Shown piece after piece: positions 46,230 to 64,000 of a DNA stretch of 64,000 bases (the first letter of the stretch is position 1; every line of letters starts with the position of its first letter). The stretch comes from Klebsormidium nitens (Eukaryota; Streptophyta; Klebsormidiophyceae; Klebsormidiales; Klebsormidiaceae): positions 1 through 64,000 of the forward strand of contig DF237334.1 in NCBI GenBank assembly GCA_000708835.1, written 5' to 3'. The notes below the pieces were generated by a model. That model saw nothing but the letters and a program-made list of their open reading frames with translations. It was not told where the DNA came from and made no database searches. The position numbers and the translations under genes were made by a program.

Positions 46230-47671
46230 ATGGAACGACCGGGTCCAAACCTGAAAAGTGGATGCTTTATGAGCACTGGCAGGTAAGCCCCGATCGGATT
46301 TCCGGAGGAAGGAAGCACTTGTCATTGAACAAACGCTTGAACAGAGTCTGCGGGGCAGATGTCTTTGTCGGTTAGAGCTTCGTGACAGATTAACTTGCGG
46401 GCATTCTGACTCTTTCATGCATCAGCCCTGCCCCGATTAGCTTTCGTACCTTTGCCATGACTGCACTCTTCATCGTTGTGAGCTAACACTTTCGCAACTC
46501 TGTGTACGTGAATTTGCAGTGTATACAATCATCTGTTAGTTGTCCAGCGTTGCAAGCTTGTGCTCAATCTTCTGATTTGCTGGTCACGTCGCACATGAGC
46601 GTTTGCGATGCATGCTCAATAAAACGCACGCTTGTTCGCGGAAGAAGAGAACGTGAAAGAACAAGCTCGAATGTGAAGAAGTCTGAGACTCAAGAGACAT
46701 TCTCCAAGCAGCAATGTGCAATTATTCGCAATGGTCGGAGGCGGTCCGTCAATGCATCTACAGGAAGAACACTTTGAGACCGACATGTTCCTTACTTGTT
46801 ATTGCAGCCTACTCCAGACCTCTTGGACTCTTCTTTCTTTCCAATAGTCAGTAGATTGTTGAAGCTGCGCCGTGGCCAGACTGCTAGCTTAGAGGAGAAA
46901 ACGTCCGTCTGGTTCCTTCTTGAAGCAAAATAGATATTGCACCAGCCTGTACCGTGACTCGACCTGTCGACGATTGACTGCCTGACTGTCGTTTGCAATT
47001 TTGCAGGGGTGATGTAGGGAAGTTTTTGACAAATGTTCGCTGCAATTTGCTGTTGGCGCTGACTGTGGCCCTCAAAGATGCTCGCCCATACTTTGCTGAT
47101 GGTCTGTATATTCGAGAAGAACAGGCGGCTGGAAGTGAGGACGGGTTCGTAGGGAACTCTCCATTGCTGTTGCATTCACTTCTCCATTTCAATACAAAAG
47201 TTGTGGCAGTACTGTGAGACTTTGAGCCCAGATTTTCGGGGCACCCTAGAGTTTGAAGCTCTGAAGATATGTCCTTTTTGAATAATCCGAGGTCGGATTT
47301 GTACAAGCCCTCGAGTCACTTCTTGGATCGCGTCGGTGGCTGACTCTTCAACAACCTGATTAAGTACTGAGTACTGAGTGGCCAACTGCCATCTGCTTAA
47401 TGATGCTCGATGTACTGCTCTTGAGCTAAGTAAGTATTAACACGATCAGCTCCCTGCAGACGTGGGCATGTTAGTCGTCCGTACATGCATGTGGAAAGGC
47501 CAGGGAATACTAACGACCGCTTTCCTTTGTGGGGAGGAGAGACGTGTGGAAGAAGTCGCTGCCAAGTTGGAGCTGGACAGGAAGGTGGCAGTCCTCGTTG
47601 TCCCTCTCGCAGAGACACGCTTCCTTGTGAAGTCGATTGGAGATTGCACCGCCTCATGGGGGAACGGTTGA
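46230..47671 (+). CDS. Possible three-exon orphan gene (130 residues)
   Basis: Three exons join in compatible phase through good splice sites. Exon 46230-46282 (MERPGPNLKSGCFMSTG, donor AG|GTAAGC) joins 47007-47134 (acceptor TTTTGCAG; GDVGKFLTNVRCNLLLALTV..., donor GGAA|GTGAGG) and then 47460-47671 (acceptor CCCTGCAG; ends KSIGDCTASWGNG, TGA). I do not recognise the family. The middle exon is hydrophobic in part and could form one helix. The last exon has a charged stretch, EERRVEEVAAKLELDRK. Support is only frame and splice-phase agreement, so chance is possible. Intron 1 (~720 nt) shows nothing notable. Confidence 0.35.
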
Positions 47672-49278
47672 CAGGTAACATTTCTTCATTGGATTGTCTC
47701 GATCAGGCTGATGAAGAATGGACTTTTCCAAGTTGGTGTATAAACGAGAGACCTGTTCAATGTCGCTTTGGTTGCAACTGATTCATGGATCAGTCGCAGC
47801 AACAATCGACTGTGTTCGCTTAAGGTTCAGGTTAAATCCAGAAAACGAACGAGGCTCTTCGTCAGTTTCGTCTTCAACCTAGCATGGCGCACAAGAGAGG
47901 ACTATGCCGCCGTTGCAGCCCCTTAAACAACTCGAAGTTGTCTATCTTTTTTACGGATACTCATTTTGGATTGCTATGAGGGCAACGTTTCATGTATATT
48001 TTGCAGGAGATGGGTGCCAATGATCCTCATACCGTCAGCTTCTCGCTTTCTGTTGTGTAGCCCGAAGCACCTAGACAGGGGACCGTAACACTGAAATTGG
48101 ACAAACTTGACAATTGAATAGGTTAGCTGAGCAAAGTAAAGAGTAGAACAGCCCATTGGGGAGTAGGCACTGCCAGCTTGATGATTCGACTTCATGAGTG
48201 AACTACGAGTATACCTTGCCAGTGACGTCCGTCAGTCCGTGCCACTTAATGCAGTGCCCTCGAGCTGCCACCCCGGCGGCCCAATACTAGAACCCTTGAT
48301 CAGATGAACTTGTCGTAGCATGTTTCATCTGATCATCTGATGCATAAGTAAGAATTTTGACTCCTTGAATCGGTGTGACATCATTCGACTATTCGACCCT
48401 TCGAGTATTGTACCACTATACGGAACACACTCCTTCGATTGTGCGGCTCCTGCAGCCAGCTTGTATCCTTGTAGCAGATGAGCATATATCAATCAAATGT
48501 ATTATTTCGTCTCTCGTAAACGGTTGAGCGCAGAACGAGACGCTAGTTTGTTCTTCAAGGCCCCTTGCCAAGATGTATTTGGTGTTTTATTGTTGAGTCG
48601 GGCGCGCGCGCAATCGACGCCGGGGCCGCCACTAGGATTAAAGCCTTAAATTTGAAGAGTCTTAGCAGCAGACAGCAAGCAGACAGCAGCTCGACCGCAT
48701 TACTCGAGTGGAATCTCGAAAGAGCTCGCGACGCAGTGGATTTTGGGAGTTTGCATGGATCTCGTCATTCATGCACTAAATAGGGCACCAATACGGGACC
48801 ATTAGTTCCTGAATGCTGCGTTTGCTGTGTCCGCGTGGGATTCCGGTCTTCCTTTCAAGGGATGATTCCGGTGGCAAACTTGTGGCCGGAGCGTGCGGAA
48901 CGATTGTTGAGCGGCGACCACTACGAACACTGCGAAGTGCATAGCTAGCACTCGGGGTCGCCAAGGACACACAAATTTGGAGGATGAACATGGGCTTCAG
49001 CCTTCAAGTTCATGTTTCAATGCACAGCTAGCTCTGTGGACGGGCATGGCATATTAAAACGCAGCAACGGGGCAACCTTGGAAAAGCTAGGGAGAGCTCA
49101 TGAGCCGAACCTTCTTTCTTTAGTGCAGTGAGCCAGGGGGGTTTTGACAAAGCATTCACAATCACGATCTTTTACACATTAGCCCTGCCCCCGCTTGATA
49201 AACGACTTTTGCGTGTGCTTCCCTTGTACATGCACAGCTCTGTCCCGATCCGCACAGTACAGGCAGCGGAGCCGGTTA
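47672..49278. other. Intergenic; one clean hairpin
   Basis: No gene is supported. GATCAGATGAA (48298-48308) and TTCATCTGATC (48324-48334) form a perfect 11-bp stem with a 15-nt loop. The right part should include the transporter promoter. Confidence 0.4.
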
Positions 49279-49279
49279 A

Positions 49280-49525
49280 GTGTGCATGCGAAGGGTGCGT
49301 CAGCTTCAGAAAGACCTTGCTCCAGCAGTGGCAAGCGTACATGAAACCCTAGAAGTGAAGCTCAACCATGAGGCGTTAGATCCGGCCACCATGTGCATTC
49401 TGAAACCCTTCAAAAAAGCCAAGCGAATAGGCAGGCAGAACTTGATCAAATTGGTTTATAACAGGCAGGGCTCTCCCAGCCTCTCTGATTTAAAGAGTGG
49501 TCGCAGCACCTGTAGTTGGGAGTAA
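49280..49525 (+). promoter_or_regulatory. Possible upstream ORF in the transporter leader
   Basis: An open frame (RQLQKDLAPAVASVHETLEV...) runs to a TAA at 49523-49525. A plausible donor (TGGGA|GTAAGC) and a strong acceptor (TTTCCTCTGCAG, exon from 49579) sit just before the main ATG at 49612, suggesting a 5'-UTR intron. If spliced there, the frame continues across the main start in another register and ends at the TAA at 49648-49650 unless intron 1 is removed. Upstream ORFs are common in polyamine-related plant genes. This one is unproven and could instead be a separate small exon. Confidence 0.25.
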
Positions 49526-49611
49526 GCACCACCTTGAGTGACCTTTGCGGATAGTCACCGTCTGCATTTCCTCTGCAGACCGCCTCTTCCAAACTTCCTG
49601 CTCACCTCAAG

Positions 49612-52600
49612 ATGTCAGCATCGGATGACTCCCCAGGGATTGAGCCGGTAAGCAATGGTGCATTTCAACATTGAGTTGATGCCTGTTCTGCAGCACAATG
49701 TGTTCTGATGCGATATTGCCTGGTAGCAGAAGCAGTTGCCTAAAAGGTTTGATTTCCCTCAAGATTGCTATAATGGCGGCCAGATCTTGCATAAGTACTT
49801 TTCCCTGTGCCTCTGCCTTCTATCAATTGTTTCTGAAAGGATTTATATGCGGAGGGAGGATTCCGCTACCGGATTGTGCCGCACCAGCCACATTGCATTC
49901 CTCCCTATGCTTACCACGTAGGCCTGTCATTAGCACGGGAGCCGGTTCGCTCAGAAGCCCTCCTTCTGGCGATCAGAGCTTGCACGTTCATACAAAGCCT
50001 AGGAATCTCTTCAGGGTGGTCGAGCAGATGGGAGCGCCCTGACGCAATAAATGCACATATTGATACGTTTTGAGTTATTCATTAACCTGATGTTCAGGAA
50101 TCCTGTACTGTGCTCATGACTGGTGGTTTACAGCCACCAAACATGTCACAACGCCGCTAGTCTATAGCAAGGTCAAATCGCTTCAATCGATTTGGCCCTT
50201 CTCTATATGCACGATGGATGTGGCCAGACAATTGCAAGTTTGTAAATCTATACTCTACAATTATCAGCGGGGGAAAAGGACGGACTGGATTTGATTGTCG
50301 TTTCAGATGCAGGAAGAAGAGAAAGTTTCGCCAGAGCTGATGAAAGCGCTCCATGGGACGGGGCCCAAGCTGACGTTCTGGCCGCTTGTCGCGCTCATCT
50401 ACTTTGAGGTGAGGAGCACAGTGCAGCATACTTTTCTGTGGCCAGCGTCGCGACTAAGGAAGTGGAGCTACAACAGCCCGTTCACAAGGTTTGCAGCCGA
50501 GAGGTCCGCCTGAGACTTGTAGCTCACAGCGATTTGCCTCTTGTGAACATGCCGGTTGACCAAGTTATTTGGCAATTGTGATGGTTGCCAAGGTGCTTCT
50601 ATAGAAAAAGTAGCTGCTTCTTGAGAACGATCGCTCCAGAGATTGGCAACTTGCGTTGTTCTCAAATCTCGATAATTATTCTATGAAAGCGTTTTCTTAA
50701 GGAGTGGCTGCTGGCCGAGCATCGTTGTGCCCCTTTCGACTGGGCCACTCTACGGATCTGGACGAATCATTGCGCAAAAGGCAACACTGCTTCCTTCCGA
50801 GAATCCTGATTCTTCCAGGTCGCCGGATATGGCGGAATGGCAAGCATTGGGCGTGGTCCGAACTGCAATTGCCTCAATCGTGCCAGCCTCTTCAAGCGCT
50901 GGCCTGCACCATCATTGACAATAACGTGGGGCCTTTCTGTCGCTAAGAGTACTCGACTTTTCGAACCAGGTTTCGGGGGGTCCTTACGGGGTGGAGGATG
51001 TGGTCGGAGCTGGGGGCCCGCTCCTAGCCATCCTAGGCTTCCTCGTCTTTCCGCTCGTAAGTGTTCCCACATCGGTTACTGTCCAAATAGTGACCCGTCG
51101 TCATCTTACCCAGGCTGTAGGTCCATCGATATCAGAGCCTGGCTTTCATCATACGACCACAAGCTCAACATGTACTAAGAAACCACATCAGAAACTGTTG
51201 TCCGGCAGACTCTGATGGGACTAATATTCCGGAATCGTCCCTAAGCATAGGGAGAGCTCCCCTCTTGCGCAGCTTTCTTGTCCGCAGCAGCCGCTCACAA
51301 GCTCTCTCCCGCAGGTCTGGAGCGTTCCAGAGGCTCTGGTGACGGCAGAGCTTGCCACGGCCTTCCCGGAGAACGGCGGCTACGTGGTCTGGGTGACCGC
51401 CGCGTTCGGGGAGTTCTGGGGGTTCCAGGTACGGCCCGCTTCCGATGCTTCGCCTCGTTCCGCTTTTTGATTTTCCAAGTCTACTCCACTTATCCACTTC
51501 GCTGGCGTCCGTTTCCGTCGTGACCCCTGCAACACTTCCACGAGGCCAAGCATGGACATCGCTTCGAAGTACATGTCTCTGTAGGCGAGAAGAAACCGCC
51601 CTTTTGAGCACACGAACATCTCGTGGGGGCGGCGCCGTTGTGGTACGCTATCAAGCCCCGAATTCCGATGCAATCACCCTAGCAATGGGGGGAAAAGGAC
51701 AGAAGCCTGGGACAAGTGTGCACGCCAGGGAAACGGGGGCCATTCATGATTTCCGCTGACTGATTTGAACCCGCCACTTGTCCTTGCGTGCAGCAAGGGT
51801 GGTGGAAGTGGCTGAGCGGCGTGATCGACAACTCGCTGTATGCGGTCCTCTTCTTGGACTATACCAAGTCGGTCGTCCCTGCACTTGGGGGGGGCTTTGG
51901 CCGGGTCGTCAGTCTGAACGTCATCGTGTTTGTAAGTCCGCTTGTCCCTCGCGTTTTCTCTCCCTAGCAACACACCTTTGCGCGTGGGTGGTGTCACTCT
52001 GGAGTTGCGAGGTGCATGTTCTTATTGCGTGCTTTAGCCATGTAGTGCCAACGCGTAAGGTACCTAGGGGAGCTCGAAGTCCCTCCGCCGATGCCTGCCT
52101 CTCAGTTACTGGAAAGATTATCAATGAGATAAGATCCCACTTCTTCTCTATTCACCCCGCTGGCCCTTGTGTCGGCGGCTGAACATATCAAAAAGCAGCC
52201 CACCTATGAAAGCGGCCCGGATTTAGCGGAGTTCCGCCTTTCCTGCCTGCCACTTGCAAACCCCGTCACTCAATCACTCTGTTCTCAAACGAGCCCCTGT
52301 ATCTGTCTGCCATCTGCCGACTTCATAAGCTTTCAAACGAACCCCATGAATATGCCTGCAACCTCTTTATCAGCTCTGAGAACCCCATAGTTTTTTTAAC
52401 TTATCCCAGCTATTTCCTGCCTGCCAGCTGCTAACCTACCTTAACTACCGCGGCCTGACCATTGTCGGTTCTACTGCGGTCGCCCTCGGCATCTTCGGCT
52501 TTCTCCCGTTCATCGCCCTCGCTCTAGTTGCCATCCCGAGGATTCGGCCTAGTCGGTGGTGAGCACCCCCGCTGATCCTATCTCGACGTTCGATGTCAAA

Positions 52601-55600
52601 CGTCCTTCGACAAGGGGGTATGCAGTCAGATTGCAGTTCTTCGTTGGTGGATGCAACAATTATCTATCCCTTTGCTCCTTGCTGTCGCTTTGGTTTTACA
52701 AGACGCGCACTAAAGCTTTGCTTTTGCCGTGGAACTTCCTGTTGTTGCAAGAAACGCGTGCATGACACGAAGCATGTCCTCGACGGTCCGAAATCCGTTG
52801 GCTCAGTCGAGTCCATTCGCGGCTTGCTCGCGGTCGATGGGGTTCAGATACGGCACTTTGTTTCGACGGAACTAACTAAAGTCGTTGATTCTGAAGCTGC
52901 TCTAGTAACTTGAGGAGTTCCTGTAAAGTCGGAACGGTCCAAATGCCAACCCATCACGAATGTTAACAATCTCGACCTTGTTAAAACACACAACTGAGGT
53001 GACTCCAGCACCTCGTCTCGGCTGAGTAGAATCTTACCAGGAATGATTTGCTGACCAATAACGGTTGCTTTTGCTTCTGTTTGCAGGTTCGAGTACCCCC
53101 GAAGCCAAGTTTCCTGGCGGGGTTACATGAACAGCATCTTCTGGAACCTCAATTATTGGGACAGCGTCAGGTGAGCTGAGCTTTCGTTCGCAGGGCTTGG
53201 CAGGCCCCTCCAAGCCACGAGATTCGTTTTCCCTATACGCTTTCCGTAGAATTCTTGAGCTCACAAACACTTCGACGCCCCTCGTTGTTCTAAACACGTA
53301 GCGCAGTGCATAAGAAGCGGGCTGCTCCTCGTTGATATTGAACAGGACCGCAAAGCTCATATTGTGTCACGGCTCTCAAATCCAACTTCTAAAAGACAAC
53401 CGTAGACCCGATTGAACCCAAACCTCAAACCCCAACCCTCAGACCCGGATATAATCGTCAGACCCAGACTTTTGAATCAAACTCCGAATTCCATCTCAAA
53501 CCTCAGACCCGAAAACGAGATCCAAACCCAGTCCTCAAACCAACCCCAAATCTCAGACCGTAAACCCACCCCGTGCAGCACGCTGGCCGGCGAGGTCGAG
53601 AAGCCGCGGCGGGTCCTCCCGCGCGCGCTCTTCGTGGCGGTCGTGCTCGTCGTCACGAGCTACCTGCTTCCGCTCATGGTGGGCACCGGCGCCGCCCCGG
53701 TGATCCTGGAGCAGTGGCACGACGGGCACTTTGCGCAGGTCGCGTACTCGCTCGGGGGGCCAGTGCTGCGCTGGTGGCTCGTCTTTGCTGCCGCGTCGTC
53801 CAACATCGGGATGTTTGAGGCGGAGATGAGCAGGTGAGGGGGTCGCTGGGTTGAGTGCGGTCCGTGTTGCTGGATCGAGTTTTGTGGATCTGAATGGGGG
53901 AGGATGAAGTTGAAGGCTCGAGGCAGTGTCAAGAGGTGGGCATGGGAGGATGGGAATGACTGCTTAGATGGCCGGATTCGTTTGGTGGAAGCATGAGCTG
54001 GAATGCGATACTCGATCATTCGGGCTGGATACGAATTGCTGAACGTACCTCCTAGAGTGAGGAGCTGAATGTATCCAAGTGGAGCGTTCGGCTGGGCTCG
54101 GTGATAAAACGGGTGTTACTGTACGTCCATGTTCGCTCCTGATTGGCATCAGCCTGGGTTGGGAGCACAATGCAAGGGCTCCGCGGATGTGAACTGCTCG
54201 CTTGTTCGCTTGTTCGCTGCTGGTTAAATATCCCGTTTGACTTTCACTTCAGCGCCGCACCGAGCTTCTCCTTCGGCTGCCATGCATTTCAAGGCCGTGT
54301 CCCTTCAAAACTCGGGCTTGAAGCAACTCATGCGCCTCGACCCTGGGCCCCCCACAAACGACACAACGAAACGCCCCTGAAGACGTATATAAGCGATGAT
54401 CCATGACCAAGTCCCTCAAGCCTGCAACGTGCACCTCGTCATGAAGTCTCGCCGAGAAGGGTCGGAGAAGTAACGGTCAGACGGAACACAAGGTTATAGA
54501 CGGGGTCGGCGAATTTGAAGAGCCCGTACCTCGGCACAGACGTACCACTCGATCCTTCTTCTCTGCAGCGACTCGTTCCAGCTGCTGGGCATGAGCGAGC
54601 GCGGCATGCTGCCCGAGTTCTTCGCGATCCGCAGCCGCCACGGCACCCCGACGGCCGCCATCCTCTTCTCCGCCAGCGGCGTCCTCCTCCTCTCGTGGAT
54701 GAACTTCTCGCAGGTGACCGCTCGCGCTTTCGCTTGTTTGCAATCTAAGAAGCCGGGTCCGCCGGATGTCTGAGAACCGGGTGACTTTGAGAATCGTATC
54801 AGCGTTTGTGTCGGCGTTTCGGTATCAGCTATCACTTGGAAAGCGTTCGAGGCGTTTGGCAGACTGACTAACTTCTAGAGTAATCATTATCGTCTGTGAC
54901 CGCTCTTTGCTTCGAAATTGAAGTCTTTGGCAGGCCAAGCGAATGTTTTGTTTCTGACGCAGGCCAAGTGAACGGTTTGTTTCTGACGAGATCGAACACT
55001 CGCATGGGAGATTGGCGTTGCCGGTTCGAGTAGCACTTCGGGAACTAGACTGTGAACCTTCTCATCTCAAAAGTCGGTTAGAAAGAAGCTGGCGGGCGTT
55101 GCAGCCTTGTATTTTGGAGTAGCAAACACGTTTCCGGGCTTCGACAGCTGGATTGGAGGGGCTATTGGGCGAGTCAGTCAGCGAATGTTAAAGCAATTCT
55201 CGGTTCCTTCTCTCTTTGACCGCAGTCCTTGTGCGCTCTCCAGCTTCTGCTTCAGTGCGCTCGTCCTTCAACAGATTCCAATTCGGATTCAGCTTGCTTA
55301 ATCGTCTTTGAGTCTCATCCAGTCCATCTTCAAGTTTTCCTAACTGCTGCAATAGTGTCCCTTAGATGCTGTTTTGAATGTACCGCTTCGGTTCTTCCAA
55401 AAGCATCCCCCACACGACCCGTATGTGACCCTACTACTCCAAATCTGGTGGCTTTCTATCTTACATGCTCTCAATTCGCACCGGCCTTTCCAGATCGTGG
55501 AGCTGTTGAACTTCCTCTACTGCCTGGGGATGGTGCTCGAGTTTGCGGCCTTTATCTGGCTCCGAATAAAGGAACCCGACCTGGAGCGGCCTTACATGTA

Positions 55601-56826
55601 ACGCCTCTGCTCACTCGATCTCTCTAAACCAGAGAGTTTTCTCTTTCTTGCTTGTGCTGTTCTCTTCTGCCGGTTGCCGTGTCTGTGTCGAACAGCTTCA
55701 TTGCATATCTTTCTGATCGTCGTCGGGTTTATTTTAAAACTATCGAGGCTCTCCAGAAACGGCAACCACGTCTCCAGGCCGTTGGTCGACCTCTCTGAAG
55801 TGTTAAGCCTGCAGTATGTCCAGTCAAAGATAAACGCAACCGCAGAGTCTACTTCTACCACGCGTCGCAAGAAGAAAGAGAATGCCTACGTAGCCCTGTG
55901 AGGAGCTTAGAAACCACGAAAATGTGTTATACCTACAGTAGGTCCAGTCGAAAATCAAACGTTGATCAGTGCACTTGTGCTGTGGACACGTGTGAAAGTA
56001 CGTTGAAAAATATTCGCTTGCGTTGTATGCGACTGAGCCACCCCGTCCACCGTCAGGGTTCCGCTCAACACCACGGGGGTGATCATAATGTCCGCCATTC
56101 CGGTGTCCGTGCTCATCTGGGTCATGAGCCTCGCCTCCTACTATACCGTGGCCATCAGGTGAGGTCCCCCTCCGAACAACGAATGCGTTGACCTCAGTGG
56201 TTGGATAAGACGGCTTTGGCCTCAAAGACCGTTGATGTTATCTAGCCAATCGGACCGAGCTCGGATCATTAGGATCACACAAAAAGCGGGAAGACAAGAG
56301 CGACTGCAAAACCTCGTTGCTCTGGAAGCTCCCCGTGATGTCGCTGGCTTGAAAGTATGACCTAACGTCAAGCAAGTCCTTACGCCGTTGCTGCGCGTGT
56401 TCTTGTTGCTCGGCCGCACCGGCTGCCTTTGCGCTCTTTTAAAAGTCGCCTTTGCCTGTATGCGGGCGACTTGTCGCCTCATAAGCCGCTAGCTTATTTG
56501 AAGGAGTCATAAGCCAGTCATAAGTCATAAGTTCTGGCCCAGAAGCCAGAACTACGCCACCTATACAACTCCTTCATGAGCGCTCCTCTATCCCTTGTTT
56601 TCGCAGCCTGGTGGCTAGCGTGATCGGATTTGGGCTCCACCCACTGCTCGTTCTAGCAAAAAGGCACCGGTGGTGCAAGTTTTTGGTCGATCCGGGCCTT
56701 CCGGATCTAGATCACTTGGAGCACGAACATGTAGCAACCCCGGGAGATAGCTCCGAAGATAGTGGGCCCAGTCGAGGCGAGGATGCTCGACCAATGCTGA
56801 GCGATCCGAGAGGATCTGAAGGTTGA
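49612..56826 (+). CDS. Polyamine / L-type amino-acid transporter (plant PUT/LAT family)
   Basis: Twelve exons in phase: 49612-49647, 50307-50408, 50970-51056, 51315-51428, 51794-51931, 52428-52558, 53087-53170, 53579-53833, 54569-54713, 55494-55597, 56057-56158 and 56607-56826, giving 505 residues. The family landmarks are all present: [106 protein letters not shown] and [14 protein letters not shown]. It is an APC-superfamily carrier with 12 predicted membrane helices and cytosolic, charged termini. Plant members import polyamines (and paraquat) at the plasma membrane or endomembranes. Substrate choice cannot be read from sequence. The third residue block after the start is acidic, as usual. 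Confidence 0.95.
53400..53577 (+). repeat. Degenerate C/A-rich array in transporter intron 7
   Basis: Words such as CCCAAACCTCAAACCCCAAC and CCTCAGACCC recur for ~170 nt just before the exon 8 acceptor. The composition resembles eroded telomere-type repeats (CCCTAAA-like). The stretch happens to be open in the exon 8 frame from 53412. Confidence 0.45.
55805..55965 (+). repeat. Diverged duplication in transporter intron 10
   Basis: CCTGCAGTATGTCCAGTC (from ~55808) recurs ~124 nt downstream as CCTACAGTAGGTCCAGTC (from ~55932), and the similarity extends through AAAGATAAACG / GAAAATCAAACG. Only the intron is affected. Confidence 0.55.
56530..56553. repeat. Short perfect hairpin in transporter intron 11
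   Basis: AGTTCTGGC and GCCAGAACT form a 9-bp stem with a 6-nt loop. It follows several CATAAG repeats and lies ~50 nt before the exon 12 acceptor. Confidence 0.5.
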
Positions 56827-57784
56827 ATCAATTGGACAGGGACTCGTCGGAAGCTTCGTAATGCTTTTGCACCTTCGACACTGTAATCCGTGTTAGCACA
56901 CCTACTACTGCCCCAACGGTTTCTGCACGGGATGGAATGCGCTTGCAGTTCTACAACGGACTCAATCAACGGTCACAATGTTCCAATTTTGACCGGCCGA
57001 TCCGCCCTGCACCAAGTTTCCTAGTGTCGACATCACATGGGGATTCGCGTATGTGGCCGGCTTAGTAGCCCTGTCATTGATTCTGCATCGACTGCATGTG
57101 TATCCCTGTGCACATGCATTCTTAAGGTCTACGATCTCTAGCAACGGCCGACCCCACATGTGCACTTACTCTGTGGTGATCGTGAACATCAGTGACATGT
57201 ATAAGAGCCGCTAATGGATGTTGCTGCCATTGGCACACGCCCCGTCCAAGCCGGTACCATGCCAGCCTATACACACCGCGCATGATGCAGCTTACTGCAA
57301 GTAGGCTAGGACCGGTTGCATTCAATCCGTTCAAATGAGTAGATTGCAATTCACATGTCGGTCAGTGTCAACAATGCCATGACGGTCGCGGGGACTGAAA
57401 CTGAAAACATGATGACGTACTCAAGGATTCGCAGATATGCAGTCCGGACTCCGGACCAAATTCGGTGGAAAATAGGATGAGCTGAAGATGGATTAAGGCG
57501 CAACTCTTTTATAAGCAATATAATCCCGCATTAAACCAGAATTCACAGAAAAATAACCTTGTCTATGTCATCAGTCAGCTTGCAATCTATGGTTATCATG
57601 GTCACATTTTGCATGTCCTCCCTATAATTTTATCTCCTTGTTGCCGTCCATCTTTCGCTCAACTCAGAAGCTACAGCCCATTGTAGAAGTTTTGGTATGC
57701 GCCAGCAATATCAACCTACCTACGCATCGCATTCTTGTCTTATTTCCGCAGCATAGCAGCTGCTGAAAAAATGTTTAATGTGAA
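56827..57784. other. Tail-to-tail intergenic region between the transporter and GAPDH genes
   Basis: It contains both 3' UTRs and no supported gene. The stretch 57480-57780 is AT-richer and would fit the GAPDH 3' UTR and polyadenylation region. Confidence 0.5.
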
Positions 57785-63716
<5,932 letters not shown>

Positions 63717-64000
63717 TGCGAATTGTTCTGGCGATGCTCCCAAAGAGGTGGATTCCCACAGTTGAAGCGCTTTTCGAGAGGTGATGACAGATTTAGGAGC
63801 TGATCAGAACGTCGAATGCCAGCCGTCTGCTGTGTTCTGGACTCTGCAGAGCCAAGTTTTCCTTGTATTACTAGGGGTGACGGTGACGGATTTTAATTCC
63901 GCGGGGGGTCGGATTCGGTAGGCAAGTTTCGATGTCGCCTGCTGAAATAGACCCCCGGCAACCCGTAAATCGATCATAAGAATATTCAAAACCTGCCGTG
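63717..64000 (-). promoter_or_regulatory. Upstream flank of the GAPCP-type gene
   Basis: About 280 nt before the proposed start codon, to the window edge. It should hold the 5' UTR and part of the promoter. No TATA box at a typical distance or other recognisable element is seen. Confidence 0.3.

Overview
The window reads as nuclear DNA of a green-lineage (streptophyte) organism, most likely a charophyte alga. Every recognisable gene is split by GT-AG introns. The set includes a glyceraldehyde-3-phosphate dehydrogenase (GAPDH) with a plastid-type leader, a plant-type polyamine/amino-acid transporter, and a TRM/LONGIFOLIA-type protein with a DUF4378 domain. Genus cannot be settled from this sequence; Klebsormidium-like is a guess. 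Exon models were made by hand from reading-frame continuity, splice consensus and remembered family sequences.

Layout, left to right: a 3' end with a TFIIS-N-like (LW) helix bundle (1-231, +); a two-RRM RNA-binding protein (2585-7758, +); the complete splicing factor SF3B3/SAP130 (9230-18637, +); a MYND zinc-finger protein (19880-21638, -); an F-box-like/leucine-rich-repeat protein (22992-25529, -); a MOSC-domain amidoxime-reducing (mARC-type) molybdoenzyme (26392-31991, +); an intergenic region with a complete 389-bp PIF/Harbinger-like MITE (33982-34370); a long TRM-family protein (35110-44031, +) with a homopolymer frameshift and a 20-N gap; a LINE tail (45319-45720, -); a possible three-exon orphan gene (46230-47671, +); a 12-exon LAT/PUT transporter (49612-56826, +); and an 11-exon GAPCP-type GAPDH (57785-63716, -).

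The genes are independent housekeeping loci with no operon-like logic. The mARC gene is head-to-head with the F-box/LRR gene, and the transporter is tail-to-tail with GAPDH.

The most unusual signal is recurrent tandem duplication at splice signals. SF3B3 intron 7 holds three decayed copies of its own acceptor plus the start of exon 8. mARC intron 1 holds two decayed copies of its acceptor plus the start of exon 2. The RRM gene has a duplicated donor 57 nt downstream that stays in frame. SF3B3 intron 1 carries a duplicated branch-site block. In addition, the MYND gene has an in-frame TAG that coincides with the 3' end of a possible 81-nt, multiple-of-three intron.
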